Shown in pieces: positions 10,341 through 19,506 of a stretch of 50,999 nt of DNA. Made by a program: the position numbers and the translations under genes. This stretch comes from Russula earlei (lineage: Eukaryota; Basidiomycota; Agaricomycetes; Russulales; Russulaceae), in assembly GCA_025769875.1 (NCBI GenBank), contig JAGFNK010000383.1:1-50999 (forward strand), written 5' to 3'. The notes under the pieces are model-generated. The model was not told the origin of the DNA. It did not search any database and worked only from the letters and a program-made list of their open reading frames with translations. Positions within the stretch are counted from its first letter, which is position 1. Each line of letters begins with the position of its first letter.

Positions 10341-10870
10341 ACCAATATTCCCATCTGGCCCGACCATTGTTCAACCTAACCAAGAAGGATCACCCATTTC
10401 ATTGGGGATCTGAAGAGAAAAGAGCCTTCCACATCCTCATTGAAGCATTCATGAAAGCACCTGTCTTAGCGCTTCCTGACCATTCACGGCCATTCTGCTT
10501 GAAGTGTGATGCAAGCGACTTTGCAGTTGGCTCCATTTTAGAACAACTGGATGAACTAAACCAGTACCACCCAGTGGCATATTTCTCCAAATCATTAGAC
10601 CCTGCTCAGAGGAACTATATGACCTATGACAAAGAGCTCCTGGCTATAGTCTCCTCACTTTGGCATTTCTGACATTACTTAGAAGGTGCTAAACACCCAG
10701 TAGAGGTGTGGACAGACCACAACAACCTCATGTACTTCATGACAAAACAGAAACTCACCCGATGACAAGCTCAATGGGCTTTGCTGCTTAGCGCGTTCAA
10801 TTTCCACATCATACACCACCCAGGAACCCAGAACAAAGCCGACGGTCTGTCCAGGCAGCCAGACTATAAA
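10341..10870 (+). pseudogene. pol: Ty3/gypsy RNase H (element I)
   Basis: The domain removes the RNA strand after reverse transcription. It starts after PLFNLTKKDHPFHWG and includes LKCDASDFAVGSILEQ (Asp-containing first motif), YFSKSLDPAQRNYMTYDKE and LLAIV, then [11 protein letters not shown] and HHPGTQNKADGLSR. Two TGA codons stand where Trp is expected (near 10,670 and 10,764), indicating TGG-to-TGA changes. The final NKADGLSR motif keeps its Asp. The frame is otherwise continuous with the integrase. Confidence 0.9.
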
Positions 10871-12452
10871 GAGGGGATGCATGAAAATGATGCAAAGGTC
10901 CTGCTGGACCAACAATTTTTTAAAATTAGAGCAACCCGATCATCCACAATGGAACCCATAGGAGACTTTGAACTAAGAAAACAATTATGTTCCAGCAAAG
11001 ACTATGACCTGGAGGTCAAAACAGCCTTAGAAACCATCCTAAAGAATGGCCCCCATCGCCTTACAAAAGGCTTGCAGGACTGGAATTTAGAAGATGGATT
11101 GATTCTCTTCAAAGGAAAAGTCTATGTCCCAAGGTCAGACGCACTAAGGCGTATGGTCCTCAAAGTACACCACGATTCCTTAGCCACTGGCCACCCAGGT
11201 CAATGGAAGACCTATGAACTAATAAGCCGTAACTATTGGTGGCCAGGAATGCTAACATTTGTCAAGAGCTATGTGGATGGTTGTGCTATATGTCAAAGCA
11301 CAAAGAACCGCCCAACAACGACTGTACCCCTAGTCCCTATCACCCCAGTGGGCAAGATATGGGACAGCATCACCATGGACTTCATTGTTGACCTACCCCT
11401 CTCTCAAGGGTATGACAGCCTACTAGTAGTTGTGGACCGCTTTAGTAAAGCTGCCATCATCTCCCAGTGTCACAAGACCATCACTGCAGAAGATACTGCC
11501 TCCCTAATCATGAACAATGTGTGGAGACGAGTAGGGTTACCAACTCAAATCATCTCCGACTGAGGTCCCCAGTTCGCAGCCAAAGTTACCCAAGAACTAT
11601 GGAGGAAACTAAATGTTAAGTCCTCCCTTAGCATGGCATACCACCCCCAGTCAGATGGGGAAACAGAAAGAGTCAACCAAGAACTAGAGCAGTATTTGAG
11701 AATCTTCTGTAACCATCAACAGGATAACTGGGCCAAACTAGTCCCATTCATGGAGTTTGCTCATAATGCATGCCCCCATAGCACAACCCACAAAGCCCCC
11801 TTTAAAATATAGTACGGCTTCAATCCAACATTTGCCCCCCCTCTTAGTTTCAATACCAAGTTCCCTTCCGTCTTGGAACACCTGCAACAACTTGATCTAT
11901 TCAGGGAGGAGGTCGCAGCCTCCCTCTGGTATGCCACAGCACTGATGGGACAGCCCAGCTCCCACTTCCCCAAGGACCAGTTTAAGACAGGAGACTTAGT
12001 CTGGCTGGAAGCCACTAATCTGAAGACAACGCACCCAAAAGCCAAGATAGCCCCTTGACAGTATGGACCCTTCAAGGTCATCACCTCATACCTGGTCAAC
12101 GTATGCCTAGAACTGCCCAAAGACTTGGAGGATACACCCAGTCTTCCATAACTCCCTGATCAAACCATACAAAGAGACCACTGCCCATGGTCCTAACTTC
12201 AAACAACCTCCCCCTACCATAGTGGAAGGAGAGGAACAGTATGAAGTGGACAAAGTCCTAGCATCCAGACAGTCCCCTAACTGTAGAGGCATTCAATACC
12301 TAATACAATGGAAAGGGTACCCTGTGGCAGAGAACACTTGGGAGCCTGCGTCCAACCTAGTCAAAGCCAAAGAGGCTGTAAAGGCTTTTCACCGACAGTA
12401 CCCAACAATGCCCAAGCCTAATAACATAGTTGCAGGAGCAACTAGGTCATAA
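10871..12452 (+). pseudogene. pol: Ty3/gypsy integrase and chromodomain (element I)
   Basis: The integrase begins with an HHCC zinc domain (VHHDSLATGHPG... CAICQSTK, about 11,165-11,310). The catalytic core follows, with Asp in SITMDFIVDLP, Asp in IISD (followed by TGA where Arg is usual, 11,561-11,563) and Glu in SDGETERVNQELEQ. Further stops lie near 11,809 and 12,056. The segment 12,222-12,452 is a chromodomain: YEVDKVLASR, IQYLIQWKGYP and NTWEPASNL, including the aromatic residues that bind methylated histone tails. In chromoviruses this domain steers insertion towards heterochromatin. A frameshift separates the integrase tail from the chromodomain near 12,140. The gene ends 12 bases before the 3' LTR. 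Confidence 0.92.
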
Positions 12453-12464
12453 AGAGGGGATGAA
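12451..12464 (+). promoter_or_regulatory. Polypurine tract before LTR-B copy 1
   Basis: AAAGAGGGGATGA directly precedes the TGTCATG start of the LTR. Such tracts prime plus-strand synthesis in LTR retroelements. Confidence 0.75.
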
Positions 12465-13427
12465 TGTCATGAACCAGTTCCTGGAGAGGGCCCTTGAAGG
12501 ACCCTTCCTTATGAGAGGAAACCCAGCCTCTATGGTGTCACCCTGTTCACATGAGCAAAAGGGGTGAGTAGAGGTGTCCACAATATCACGTGCACATTGT
12601 CGTGCGAGCGATTCTCAGCACAATCGACATACAGCAAGCCCCACTTAATGGCAACCCTTCTAGCAATAAAGGACAGTATTAGGGCCTTCCTAAGGACCCT
12701 TTAGGATGACTCTAGGTGCTCTACAATAGGCACTAACCTAGGATCAAAGACCCTACAACGTGTTATTAGACTAACTCTAATAACTATAGAACGAACTATA
12801 AGGCAATACTAAGGACCTTAATAGAAGTATTAGGGTCGACTCTAAGGACCATGATAGAACTATATAAGGGCCTTATAAGATAACGCTATTCCCTAAACCA
12901 AACTACAAGTCCTCAAATGACCGGCCCTAAACTAACTAACAGAAGATGAATCAGGTGGTCACACGTGTACTAAAGCAGTGAACATGTGGACAGTGAAGGC
13001 TCTTACTCATCAAGAGAAGCCTTCTTACTCAGCAGCTTACTGAGCATGACTGAGCATGCTCAGTAAGTGCACTCCGACTTCTTACTCATCAAACTATTGT
13101 GCTTGATAACAAGGTTATGACTTGTTCCCTATATAACAGTTCTCTTGTAGTATATAAGCGCTCAATAAAGTAGCAGACAGTCCTCAGACAGTCCATTTGT
13201 TTATGGCACTCTCTACCCCTGAGATACTCCTTTAAGGACCATCCCCTTGTGACCACTCTGGCCTCTTCTCTGCATACCTGTTCGACTCTACCAGTAACTA
13301 TACCTCTTTGGTATCTGTTACTGCTTTGGACTCTACTTCTTGCTCACACCATCTTGGACGTCTATCAACTCGTCTTTGAGCTTACCCCTTGCTCTTGAAC
13401 TGGATAATTCAACAGTGAGTCTTGACA
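12465..13427 (+). mobile_element. LTR-B copy 1, 3' LTR of element I
   Basis: It is 963 bp, starts TGTCATGAACC and ends GAGTCTTGACA. Family B is the commonest repeat here (nine full or partial copies). Regulatory parts visible are TATATAAG (13,151-13,158), AATAAA (13,164-13,169) and a 13-bp perfect hairpin at 13,036-13,067. It follows the chromodomain and a purine tract, so it is the true 3' LTR rather than a solo copy. Confidence 0.93.
13036..13067 (+). repeat. Conserved hairpin in LTR-B upstream of the TATA box
   Basis: CTTACTGAGCATG and CATGCTCAGTAAG pair perfectly around a 6-base loop ACTGAG. The structure lies about 85 bp before TATATAAG and is kept in the other long LTR-B copies (one mismatch in the copy at 24,218). 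It could be a protein-binding palindrome or an RNA structure. Confidence 0.85.
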
Positions 13428-13463
13428 GCTTCCACTGCTACCCTCGTACCCACTCCCCCTTAC

Positions 13464-14051
13464 TGTTACCGAGTGGTTTGGGGTCCGGAAGATGCCAGAA
13501 CACCTGAACTATGGACTGCACTGTTTGCATTATGCGTGCATCAGATCTTGATTGTTTATGTTCCTTGATATCACATTCGGAGCGCGTTGATCGTATCTTT
13601 CAGAAGATGTACTGAAGAAGCAATGAGTAGCATTGCTTCCGTCCCAGATGTTCCTGTACCGCCACGTACGTCAATTCCTTGATTGGGGAAGCACTTAATG
13701 CTTCCAGCACCGAGATCGTTTACATAGAAGCAACCTCGCTTCTATGAGCCGCCTTTTGCTTCTATAGCACCAACCAGTACTACAGTAGCATGAACCTTAT
13801 CCCTGTAGGGCTATATAAAGCCTCCAGTAGAAACAGTTGAGCCTTAAGCTCGACTTAGTTTGCCAATCCCAAACAGTTGACTCCTACCCTGTCTGCAGAG
13901 CCCCTCTCATCTTGTTGTCATACTCTAGAAGGACCTAACACTCCTTCCCCTCCACGAGTATTGCTTGCTTGACTCAAGCATATCTGCATTGGTAGGACGC
14001 GTTTATAGACGTGACCAATGATCTTATTTAAGGCACTTTGGAGCCTTAACA
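13464..14051 (+). mobile_element. Solo LTR, family C, copy 1, with perfect target duplication
   Basis: It runs from TGTTACCGAGTGG to GGAGCCTTAACA (588 bp) and is flanked by CTTAC on both sides (13,459-13,463 and 14,052-14,056). TATATAAAG lies near 13,812. It sits in the coding region of element III, and a second copy starts at 41,346. Confidence 0.93.
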
Positions 14052-15193
14052 CTTACTCTCCCACACTTATCCATCTACTGCTGTCTAGAGAACCATCTCC
14101 CTCGACAGCAGTGACCATTAACACTAGGCTACTCATTTGGTGTGCTGCACAACATGCAGCAATGATTGTACAAGCACGTGAACTGTGGGAGGACGACTCT
14201 CTCACCACCATACTACGTGCCTTCGGCAATCGATCCCCTGCACAAGGAACCAACTCCCCCATCAGAACTTGTAGCCCCTCCTATCATGTTCACTCCCCAT
14301 CACCTGACCCCATTCCAATCCCTCCACACACGACCACCCCTATCATTGAACAAGTAGAAAACATCATCTTGCTCAATGAAAATCTCACCCCAATAAACCA
14401 TGAAAGGATGCCACCCCCTGTCTACAAACCACCTGCTAATCACAACCAACTCTCAGAACTGGAAGAGCTCAGAGAAGGCTGGGAAGAAGGAGATTTGGGG
14501 CTAGATTTACTCATCCCAGACCCAGGCAATGAAGATGACACACTTCCCCCTTGCTTTGTCCTCCCCGACCTCACACACAGCTTCCCTTCCTTACTAGCCA
14601 CTTATGGTCCTGGATGCCCCACTCACCGCATACCCATTCGAGCACGAACCGACCCTTACCTGTGTCCTCTTTTTACACAAAAAGACACCTTCCTGTTTAA
14701 AGAAGGTCTCAGACACACCACAGTGAAAAACGAGCCACTCAGATTCAAACAAGACCTATCTCTGGAAGCAAAAGTACATCACTACCAATTTGCCATCAAA
14801 AAAGTATGACAAATGGCAAACACTCTCATCACCACTCAAGAAAGGTACCATGACATGGTCTGGGAAGTAAGAGACTTGGAAGTCAGACTGGCCAAAGCTA
14901 ACGCTAAAGCTCATCTCGAACCACGAATCTTATTTGGGACCATGCCTCAGCTCACCAACCAAGAACGTAAAGATGCTAAGGAAGCCATAATGGACCCATG
15001 GTACCAGTTCTCCCCCCAAATTTCTGATAAATGCGCCTGGTGTCACAATGGAGGACACAACACTTTTGAATGCCCCATGACTGCCATCTGTGTCCTCTGC
15101 AATCACCATGGACATATAGCTGACCATTGCAGAAATCCACATCGACGATGCAAAACCAACAAAATGTGTCAAGTCCCTCATGACCATCTATGA
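14052..15193 (+). pseudogene. Extra 3' ORF with two CCHC zinc knuckles (element III)
   Basis: Coding sequence continues from the short stretch 13,428-13,463 across the solo LTR-C. The frame is open to 14,809 (TGA), then on through 14,813-15,193 in the same frame: 1,142 bp with one stop. The N-terminal half is Pro-rich (PPPVYKPPANHNQ), then acidic (ELEELREGWEEGDLG), then a predicted helical part. It ends with two knuckles CAWCHNGGHNTFEC (15,032-15,073) and CVLCNHHGHIADHC (15,089-15,130), followed by further Cys and His residues. The knuckles suggest nucleic-acid binding as in Gag. It lies directly before a purine tract and an LTR, where gypsy elements normally have nothing or an env gene. A related ORF at 43,301-47,475 lies downstream of a chromodomain. 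It might instead be the gag of a non-autonomous element. Confidence 0.65.
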
Positions 15194-15246
15194 TTCCACA
15201 CCCATCATTGTCACTCCACCATTATCCCCTATAGCACTTAGACGTT

Positions 15247-15259
15247 AACAAGGGGGTGA
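15247..15259 (+). promoter_or_regulatory. Polypurine tract before LTR-D copy 1
   Basis: AACAAGGGGGTGA directly precedes TGTCACAAAT, the start of the LTR. It shows that the LTR is a 3' LTR joined to the extra ORF. Confidence 0.7.
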
Positions 15260-15752
15260 TGTCACAAATACTGGTGCCTCAGACCGGACTGGCAACTGGA
15301 CAAGCCTACCCGGACAAGCCTCATGTTTCCCATGCCGTCTCATTACTCACCCTGCCTCACATGTACCATCACCTTCCAGCATGTTCCAGTCTGATCACCT
15401 CATTTCTACCTCATGCCTACTATTTGATATAGGTAGTATCTGTCTATATAAACCTGTCAGTAGAAGAGAACAAGCCCTAAGCTTGTTCTCTTGTGAAATA
15501 TCACTGGATTCAGCTTTGGAACTGTAGGCTTGCAGGGAATCAAGCAATTGTCTCGAAAACTCTCTCATTCTGTTAAGTCTTTGAATGCAAAGACTTAATC
15601 ATCGTATTTCCCTCTCCGCGGTACACACTAGCCTTCACTGTGTTGTCACTGAGACCCCCAAATCTTGTGAGAACTCGTCATCTTGCTCAACTCTGTGCGC
15701 ACATCTCACGCATGAAACAATTTGTCAGCGACACCACCCCCAGTCGGTGACA
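15260..15752 (+). mobile_element. LTR-D copy 1, 3' LTR of element III
   Basis: It is 493 bp, TGTCACAAATACTGG to CAGTCGGTGACA. It matches a minus-strand copy at 39,838-40,865 at both ends and in the TATATAAAC promoter region (about 15,443). An LTR-B fragment follows one base later. Confidence 0.82.
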
Positions 15753-15753
15753 G

Positions 15754-16027
15754 TGTTAGTGCCTATTGTAGAGCACTTAGAGTCATCCTAAAGGGTCCTT
15801 AGAGAGGCTATAATACTGTCCTTTATTGCTAAAAGGGTTGCCATTAAGTGGGGCTTGCTGTATGTCAATTGTGCCAAGAATTGCTTGCACGACAATGCGC
15901 ACACAATATTGTGGACACCTCTACTCACCCCTTTTGTCTATGTGAACAGGGTGACACCATAGAGGCTGGGTTTCCTCTCATAAGGAAGGGTCCTTTGAGG
16001 GCCCTCTCCGGGAAATGGTTCATGACA
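15754..16027 (-). mobile_element. LTR-B fragment, 5' 274 bp only
   Basis: On the minus strand it matches the first ~270 bp of LTR-B (TGTCATGAACC onward) and stops at GGCACTAACA, the same place as the fragment at 47,989-48,263. The rest of the LTR is absent. No target duplication is visible. Confidence 0.8.
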
Positions 16028-16029
16028 TT

Positions 16030-17089
16030 TGATACCATCTCAGGAAGAGTGAATGGATTGAGATGAGAAGGGCCTCTTTCACTTAGAGCAGTGACTTGGT
16101 TTGAGAGAATGAGAATAGTGTGAATATTCAAAAAGTAAGTTGAGTGTAAGGCTCAACTCTCAATACACCAGAGTATTTATACCATATGTCGACAATGGCT
16201 GATCCAATTTGTATGAAACTTGGGGAGCACATAGCTGAAGTCCAGTACTATCCAAAAACAAAGATTGCAATTCAAAAGCATCAGAAATGACTCACACATG
16301 AGTCATTCTTTCCTAGTATCTGTCATCAGTGTTGTGGTCTACCCCCTTGTCGGTTCGTCCATAATCTCTTTCATCACTGTTCTCTTTTTGTCACCCTTGT
16401 CCCCTTGGTTACCATTTCATCCCTTGATGCTGATGGTCCCTTATTGTTTCATCTATTGTGTTCCACTTATTGTGTTTCAACTATTGTTAAGTTACTTTTG
16501 CTATTGGTTCACCTTTATCTATTGTTCTGCTTATGGTACTGTACAGCCTTGCTACATACAGTATTTAAGCGCCTGTAGAAGCTGGGGAATGCCCCAAGCT
16601 TAGCTTTGTCCCATTTCTTGTTGCATCCCTTTGCCCTGTACTGTCTCTCAATCACAACTTGTGTTGTGCTGGCTTTTATCTTGCTTGACCTGAGCACACC
16701 TCAAGGAACCCTTGTGTTCCTCTTCCTCCTCTGCCTCTCTCTCATCGTCCTCCTCTTCTGCGAAACCAGAAAATCAACTCTGTCTGCAGACTGAGTCATT
16801 ATCTGACTCAGCCTTGAGATGCTAAACCTTTGATCTGGTCTCTTTGAGCCAGCCCCACTGAACCCTTGAACCAAGTCACAGGGACTTGGCCCCACTGAAC
16901 TCTGAGCTAACGCTCTTACGGCCATGACACCGTAACAATCAGTCCAGTAAGCAATCACTAAGCACCAGTCATCCTATCACTCAGTGATCACAAAGTATCA
17001 GTCAGTGAATCAGTAAGCAGACAGTAAGCAGAAATGAGTAAGCAAGCATAGGTAAGCAAGCAAACATGAACACAGGTTGAATCCTAACA
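16030..17089 (-). mobile_element. LTR-E copy 1, interrupted by LTR-F
   Basis: On the minus strand it runs TGTTAGGATTCA to GAGATGGTATCA, about 447 bp without the nested LTR-F (16,330-16,937). It matches 40,182-40,631. Flanks ACATT and CCATT differ at one base and may be the duplication. It carries many GTAAGCA-type short repeats (16,940-17,075) and a TGACTCA inverted pair at 16,288-16,305. Confidence 0.8.
16330..16937 (+). mobile_element. Solo LTR, family F, copy 1, with perfect target duplication
   Basis: It runs TGTTGTGGTCTACC to ACCGTAACA (608 bp), flanked by ATCAG on both sides (16,325-16,329 and 16,938-16,942), and lies inside LTR-E. The uninterrupted LTR-E at 40,182 shows the empty site. 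It carries TGAGTCA (16,792-16,798) and TGACTCA (16,804-16,810). Confidence 0.95.
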
Positions 17090-17820
17090 CCATTGCTGCA
17101 CAGCAGCACCACTACCCAAGTCCCAGTCACAGGGAACACACAAGTCACAAGCACCCCAGCCACTGAGCATGCTTATGTCACAGGACCAAACACATCCACA
17201 ATCACAAGACTTCATTGTTTGGTCAACAGAGGTGTCTGTTTACTGGTAAACAGACTTAGGTTCAAACTCCACTCTACATGTCGGTGGAAGATCATTTGCT
17301 GAATGCACTGGTAGGAGGACAAAAGGTTGTCATTTGATGATCTTTGGCAAGAAGAAAATGGCCCTTGTACATTCTTCTTTGAGTGAAGCATCACTCCCTT
17401 CCTCTATAGGATCCTTGAAGTCAAAAGAGGAGTTAAATTTGTCCATGTTCATAAGAGAATATGCAACATCATGGAGACTGACATTGGCAGCTTCTACATC
17501 AACACAAGCCCCATCTTCCTCATGAATAGGTTTAGGGATGCCTTAGAAGCCTTGGTGAGAGGTCATGCTCATGGTTGGTGCTTTGGCTGAGTGGGAGTGG
17601 TGGTGAATGAGTCTTCACTTTCAATGTAGTCAGTATTTGTTTTGGCACATTTTATTTTGCCTGTATTATGCTGTGCAAGAGGCAAATGCATTGCAGCATG
17701 TTGCTTTGAGCCCATGAGAGAATAGGGGGAAAACCAGTTGATGGAGAGAAGCAGTCAGCAGTCTTGCAACATGGCAAAGACAAAGATGACCTGGTTACAA
17801 CTCAAGGACATAAGTTGCAT
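17090..17820. other. Unassigned sequence
   Basis: No gene or repeat end is recognised here. A 63-codon frame (17,334-17,525) and other short frames lack motifs. The stretch may hold decayed coding sequence on the minus strand, but the evidence is too weak to call it. Confidence 0.4.
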
Positions 17821-17826
17821 GCACAC

Positions 17827-18155
17827 AATAACTCTTGGGTCAAAAACACTACTGGGCCACCTCAACACAGCCTATGGGTGCACTTTGAGGGAAAAATAAA
17901 AAAGATAGATGGTCAATTTTAGTTGTAATGTGTTTCATGTGCAGGCTGCCTGAGTCCAGCTTCACCAAATCTTGCTCAAATACAACAAAAAAGGTGGTGC
18001 AGCCTAGCCCTCATTGAGCAGATTCAGGGGATATAAGTTCTATTGAAAGTGGTGCAGAATTGAAGGAGATATCTGCCTCACACATTGAGGGGGGATTTTG
18101 TGCCAAATTGGTGGTTTTAATTCTGCACCAAGTGCACTGAAAACGGCAATGATTA
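17827..18155 (-). mobile_element. One end of a foldback element (truncated third copy)
   Basis: The sequence from GGGTCAAAAACACTAC to AAAACGGCAATGATTAT follows the right inverted repeat of the elements at 29,842-34,727 and 43,887-46,512, with clear divergence. No matching left end is seen nearby. It abuts the 3' end of the putative secreted-protein gene. Confidence 0.65.
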
Positions 18156-18166
18156 TAATACGGATC

Positions 18167-18749
18167 CTAAAGTGTCGGATGGCGTTTATTTTTAAGCGCG
18201 TCCGCGAAAACATTGCTCGGACGTTCGCGATTTCGGTCACTGCCTGAATTGAGGACATAGTTTGCTTTGCGCTGTTCGTCCGAGGGGGTGACGGTGCCAG
18301 TGGAGGGGCGGGGGCCGCGCCCATGGACATTCCCATTCGTATTCGGGGGACTCCTAATCGGGGGGGTCACGTCGAGAGGAAACACAAACGTTTGGACATC
18401 CCCATTTAATAGCGTCTCCCATACGTGGGGACGGGAAGTGGGCCGAAATCCACCAGGCGGAAAAACGACGATTCGAGAGAGAAGAGCCTACAATCCAGGT
18501 GGGAGCATGAGGCGGCTCGTTGACACGATGGCCATTGCTACCAGTCTGAGAAGTGCCACCGTGACTGACCTTGACCGTGGGGGGGCTGTGATCTTTTGGA
18601 TAAATTCGCTCTACAACAAAAAGGAAACTAAACGATGTGTAGTAGAACTTGAGGAAGTAGGCGCACCTAACCGAGATTGAAGGAAGCGAGAAGGACGGGG
18701 CGACGCCCATGGCGAGGCAGATAAAGGCGACCACGGCGGACGTGCGCAT
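18167..18749 (-). CDS. Putative small secreted protein gene with introns (host gene candidate)
   Basis: On the minus strand, ATG at 18,749 (or in-frame ATG at 18,761) starts MRTSAVVAFICLAMGVAPSF, a good eukaryotic signal peptide ending near SLPS. The frame then meets a GTTAGG donor-like site (about 18,675). A probable short intron ends in an AG (ACAG near 18,591 or CTCAG near 18,561), and the next exon reads TGSNGHRVNEPPHAPTW. A second GT (GTAGGC, near 18,500) and an AG near 18,360 would join it to a C-terminal exon containing SDEQRKANYVLNSGSDRN and ending at a stop at 18,167-18,169. The product would be a short, secreted, polar protein. The region is rich in CpG, unlike the decayed elements around it, which suggests a maintained or recently copied gene. 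Intron borders are my inference, and it could be a degraded family member. Confidence 0.45.
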
Positions 18750-18761
18750 TGTAATTATCAT

Positions 18762-19498
18762 GGATTGGAAATGAAAGTCAGAAAGCGATAATGCTGTTGG
18801 TAACCAGTACCAAGAGCGAAAACAAAGTGGAGCGCTGTTGGAGGGCAATCCAGGCATTGGCTCTTATACTCCCTGGTGAGCCCACTTCTGTACGTGGCCA
18901 GCAGTGAATCTCCGAAGAGGGATCTGCTTAATCACATCATGATCAATCGCTACTTTGAAAGATTGATATTTCCGGGCTTGTAGGCTTGAGCGCCCTGAGT
19001 ACAACATGATGGAAGAGGCTGAGCACGCTCCAGTCATCTCAATGGCCAGGTCGGCTCCGTTCTTTTTCTTTGTCTCTCCTGTCCTTCCTACTGCTCCTTT
19101 GCCCATGGTCCCAGTCCCAAGCTACCTCTGTGCCCAATATGCCAGTTCTCTCAAGTTTCCACTCATGTTTTCCCATGTGACACAAGTTCCATGTGTATTT
19201 TTCATTTTCATTTTCATTTTTGCAGGTTCTACTGTATCAAAGCAGGTATGATCAGAAAAAACTCAATTTGCAAATTGGGTTCCCATTCCTGTAAATTCCC
19301 CCAAAATCTTGGGAATTGAGCTTTTTTGGTGGAAAGTCATGAAATATCTTGGAAAGCTACTTATTCCAAGGGAAATTCAGAGCCAATTTCCTGTCATTCC
19401 CAATGGATTTGGATTTCTTAAAGGGAATTTTCATTTGGTATTCAGATTATCAGGTTTTAATACAGTATTCACATAGAAGGTATCACATGGATCTACTA
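18762..19498. other. Upstream region of the secreted-protein candidate; no other gene seen
   Basis: The 740 bp may include the promoter of the minus-strand gene. Short frames on both strands (80-81 codons) show no motif. The last 250 bp are AT-rich with T/A runs and lead to the target site of the first hAT element. Confidence 0.4.
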
Positions 19499-19506
19499 TC
19501 CCTGTG

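Larger units (their letters stand above)
468..13427 (+). mobile_element. Degraded Ty3/gypsy chromovirus-type element (element I) with 3' LTR-B and nested insertions
   Basis: The order of parts is an upstream coding region, gag with a CCHC knuckle, aspartic protease, RT, RNase H, integrase and chromodomain, then a purine tract and an LTR of family B. That order (integrase after RNase H) defines Ty3/gypsy, and the C-terminal chromodomain marks a chromovirus. Three insertions split it: LTR-A copies at 1,333-2,217 and 4,132-5,065 and a pogo-like transposon at 6,375-9,194. No 5' LTR is visible, so it lies left of the window or is lost. Frameshifts and stops occur in every domain, so the element is not autonomous. 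Its 3' LTR ends at 13,427 and abuts the third ORF of another element, which suggests it inserted there. Its left limit is an inference, because the upstream ORF could belong to something else. Confidence 0.75.

Noticed and set aside
13428..13463. Element I 3' flank as a host intergenic region
   Set aside because: Removing LTR-C joins it to the zinc-knuckle ORF, so it is more probably part of element III.
18267..18680. Plus-strand 137-codon frame over the secreted-protein candidate
   Set aside because: The opposite strand has a signal peptide and intron-like borders. The plus-strand product shows no recognisable feature.
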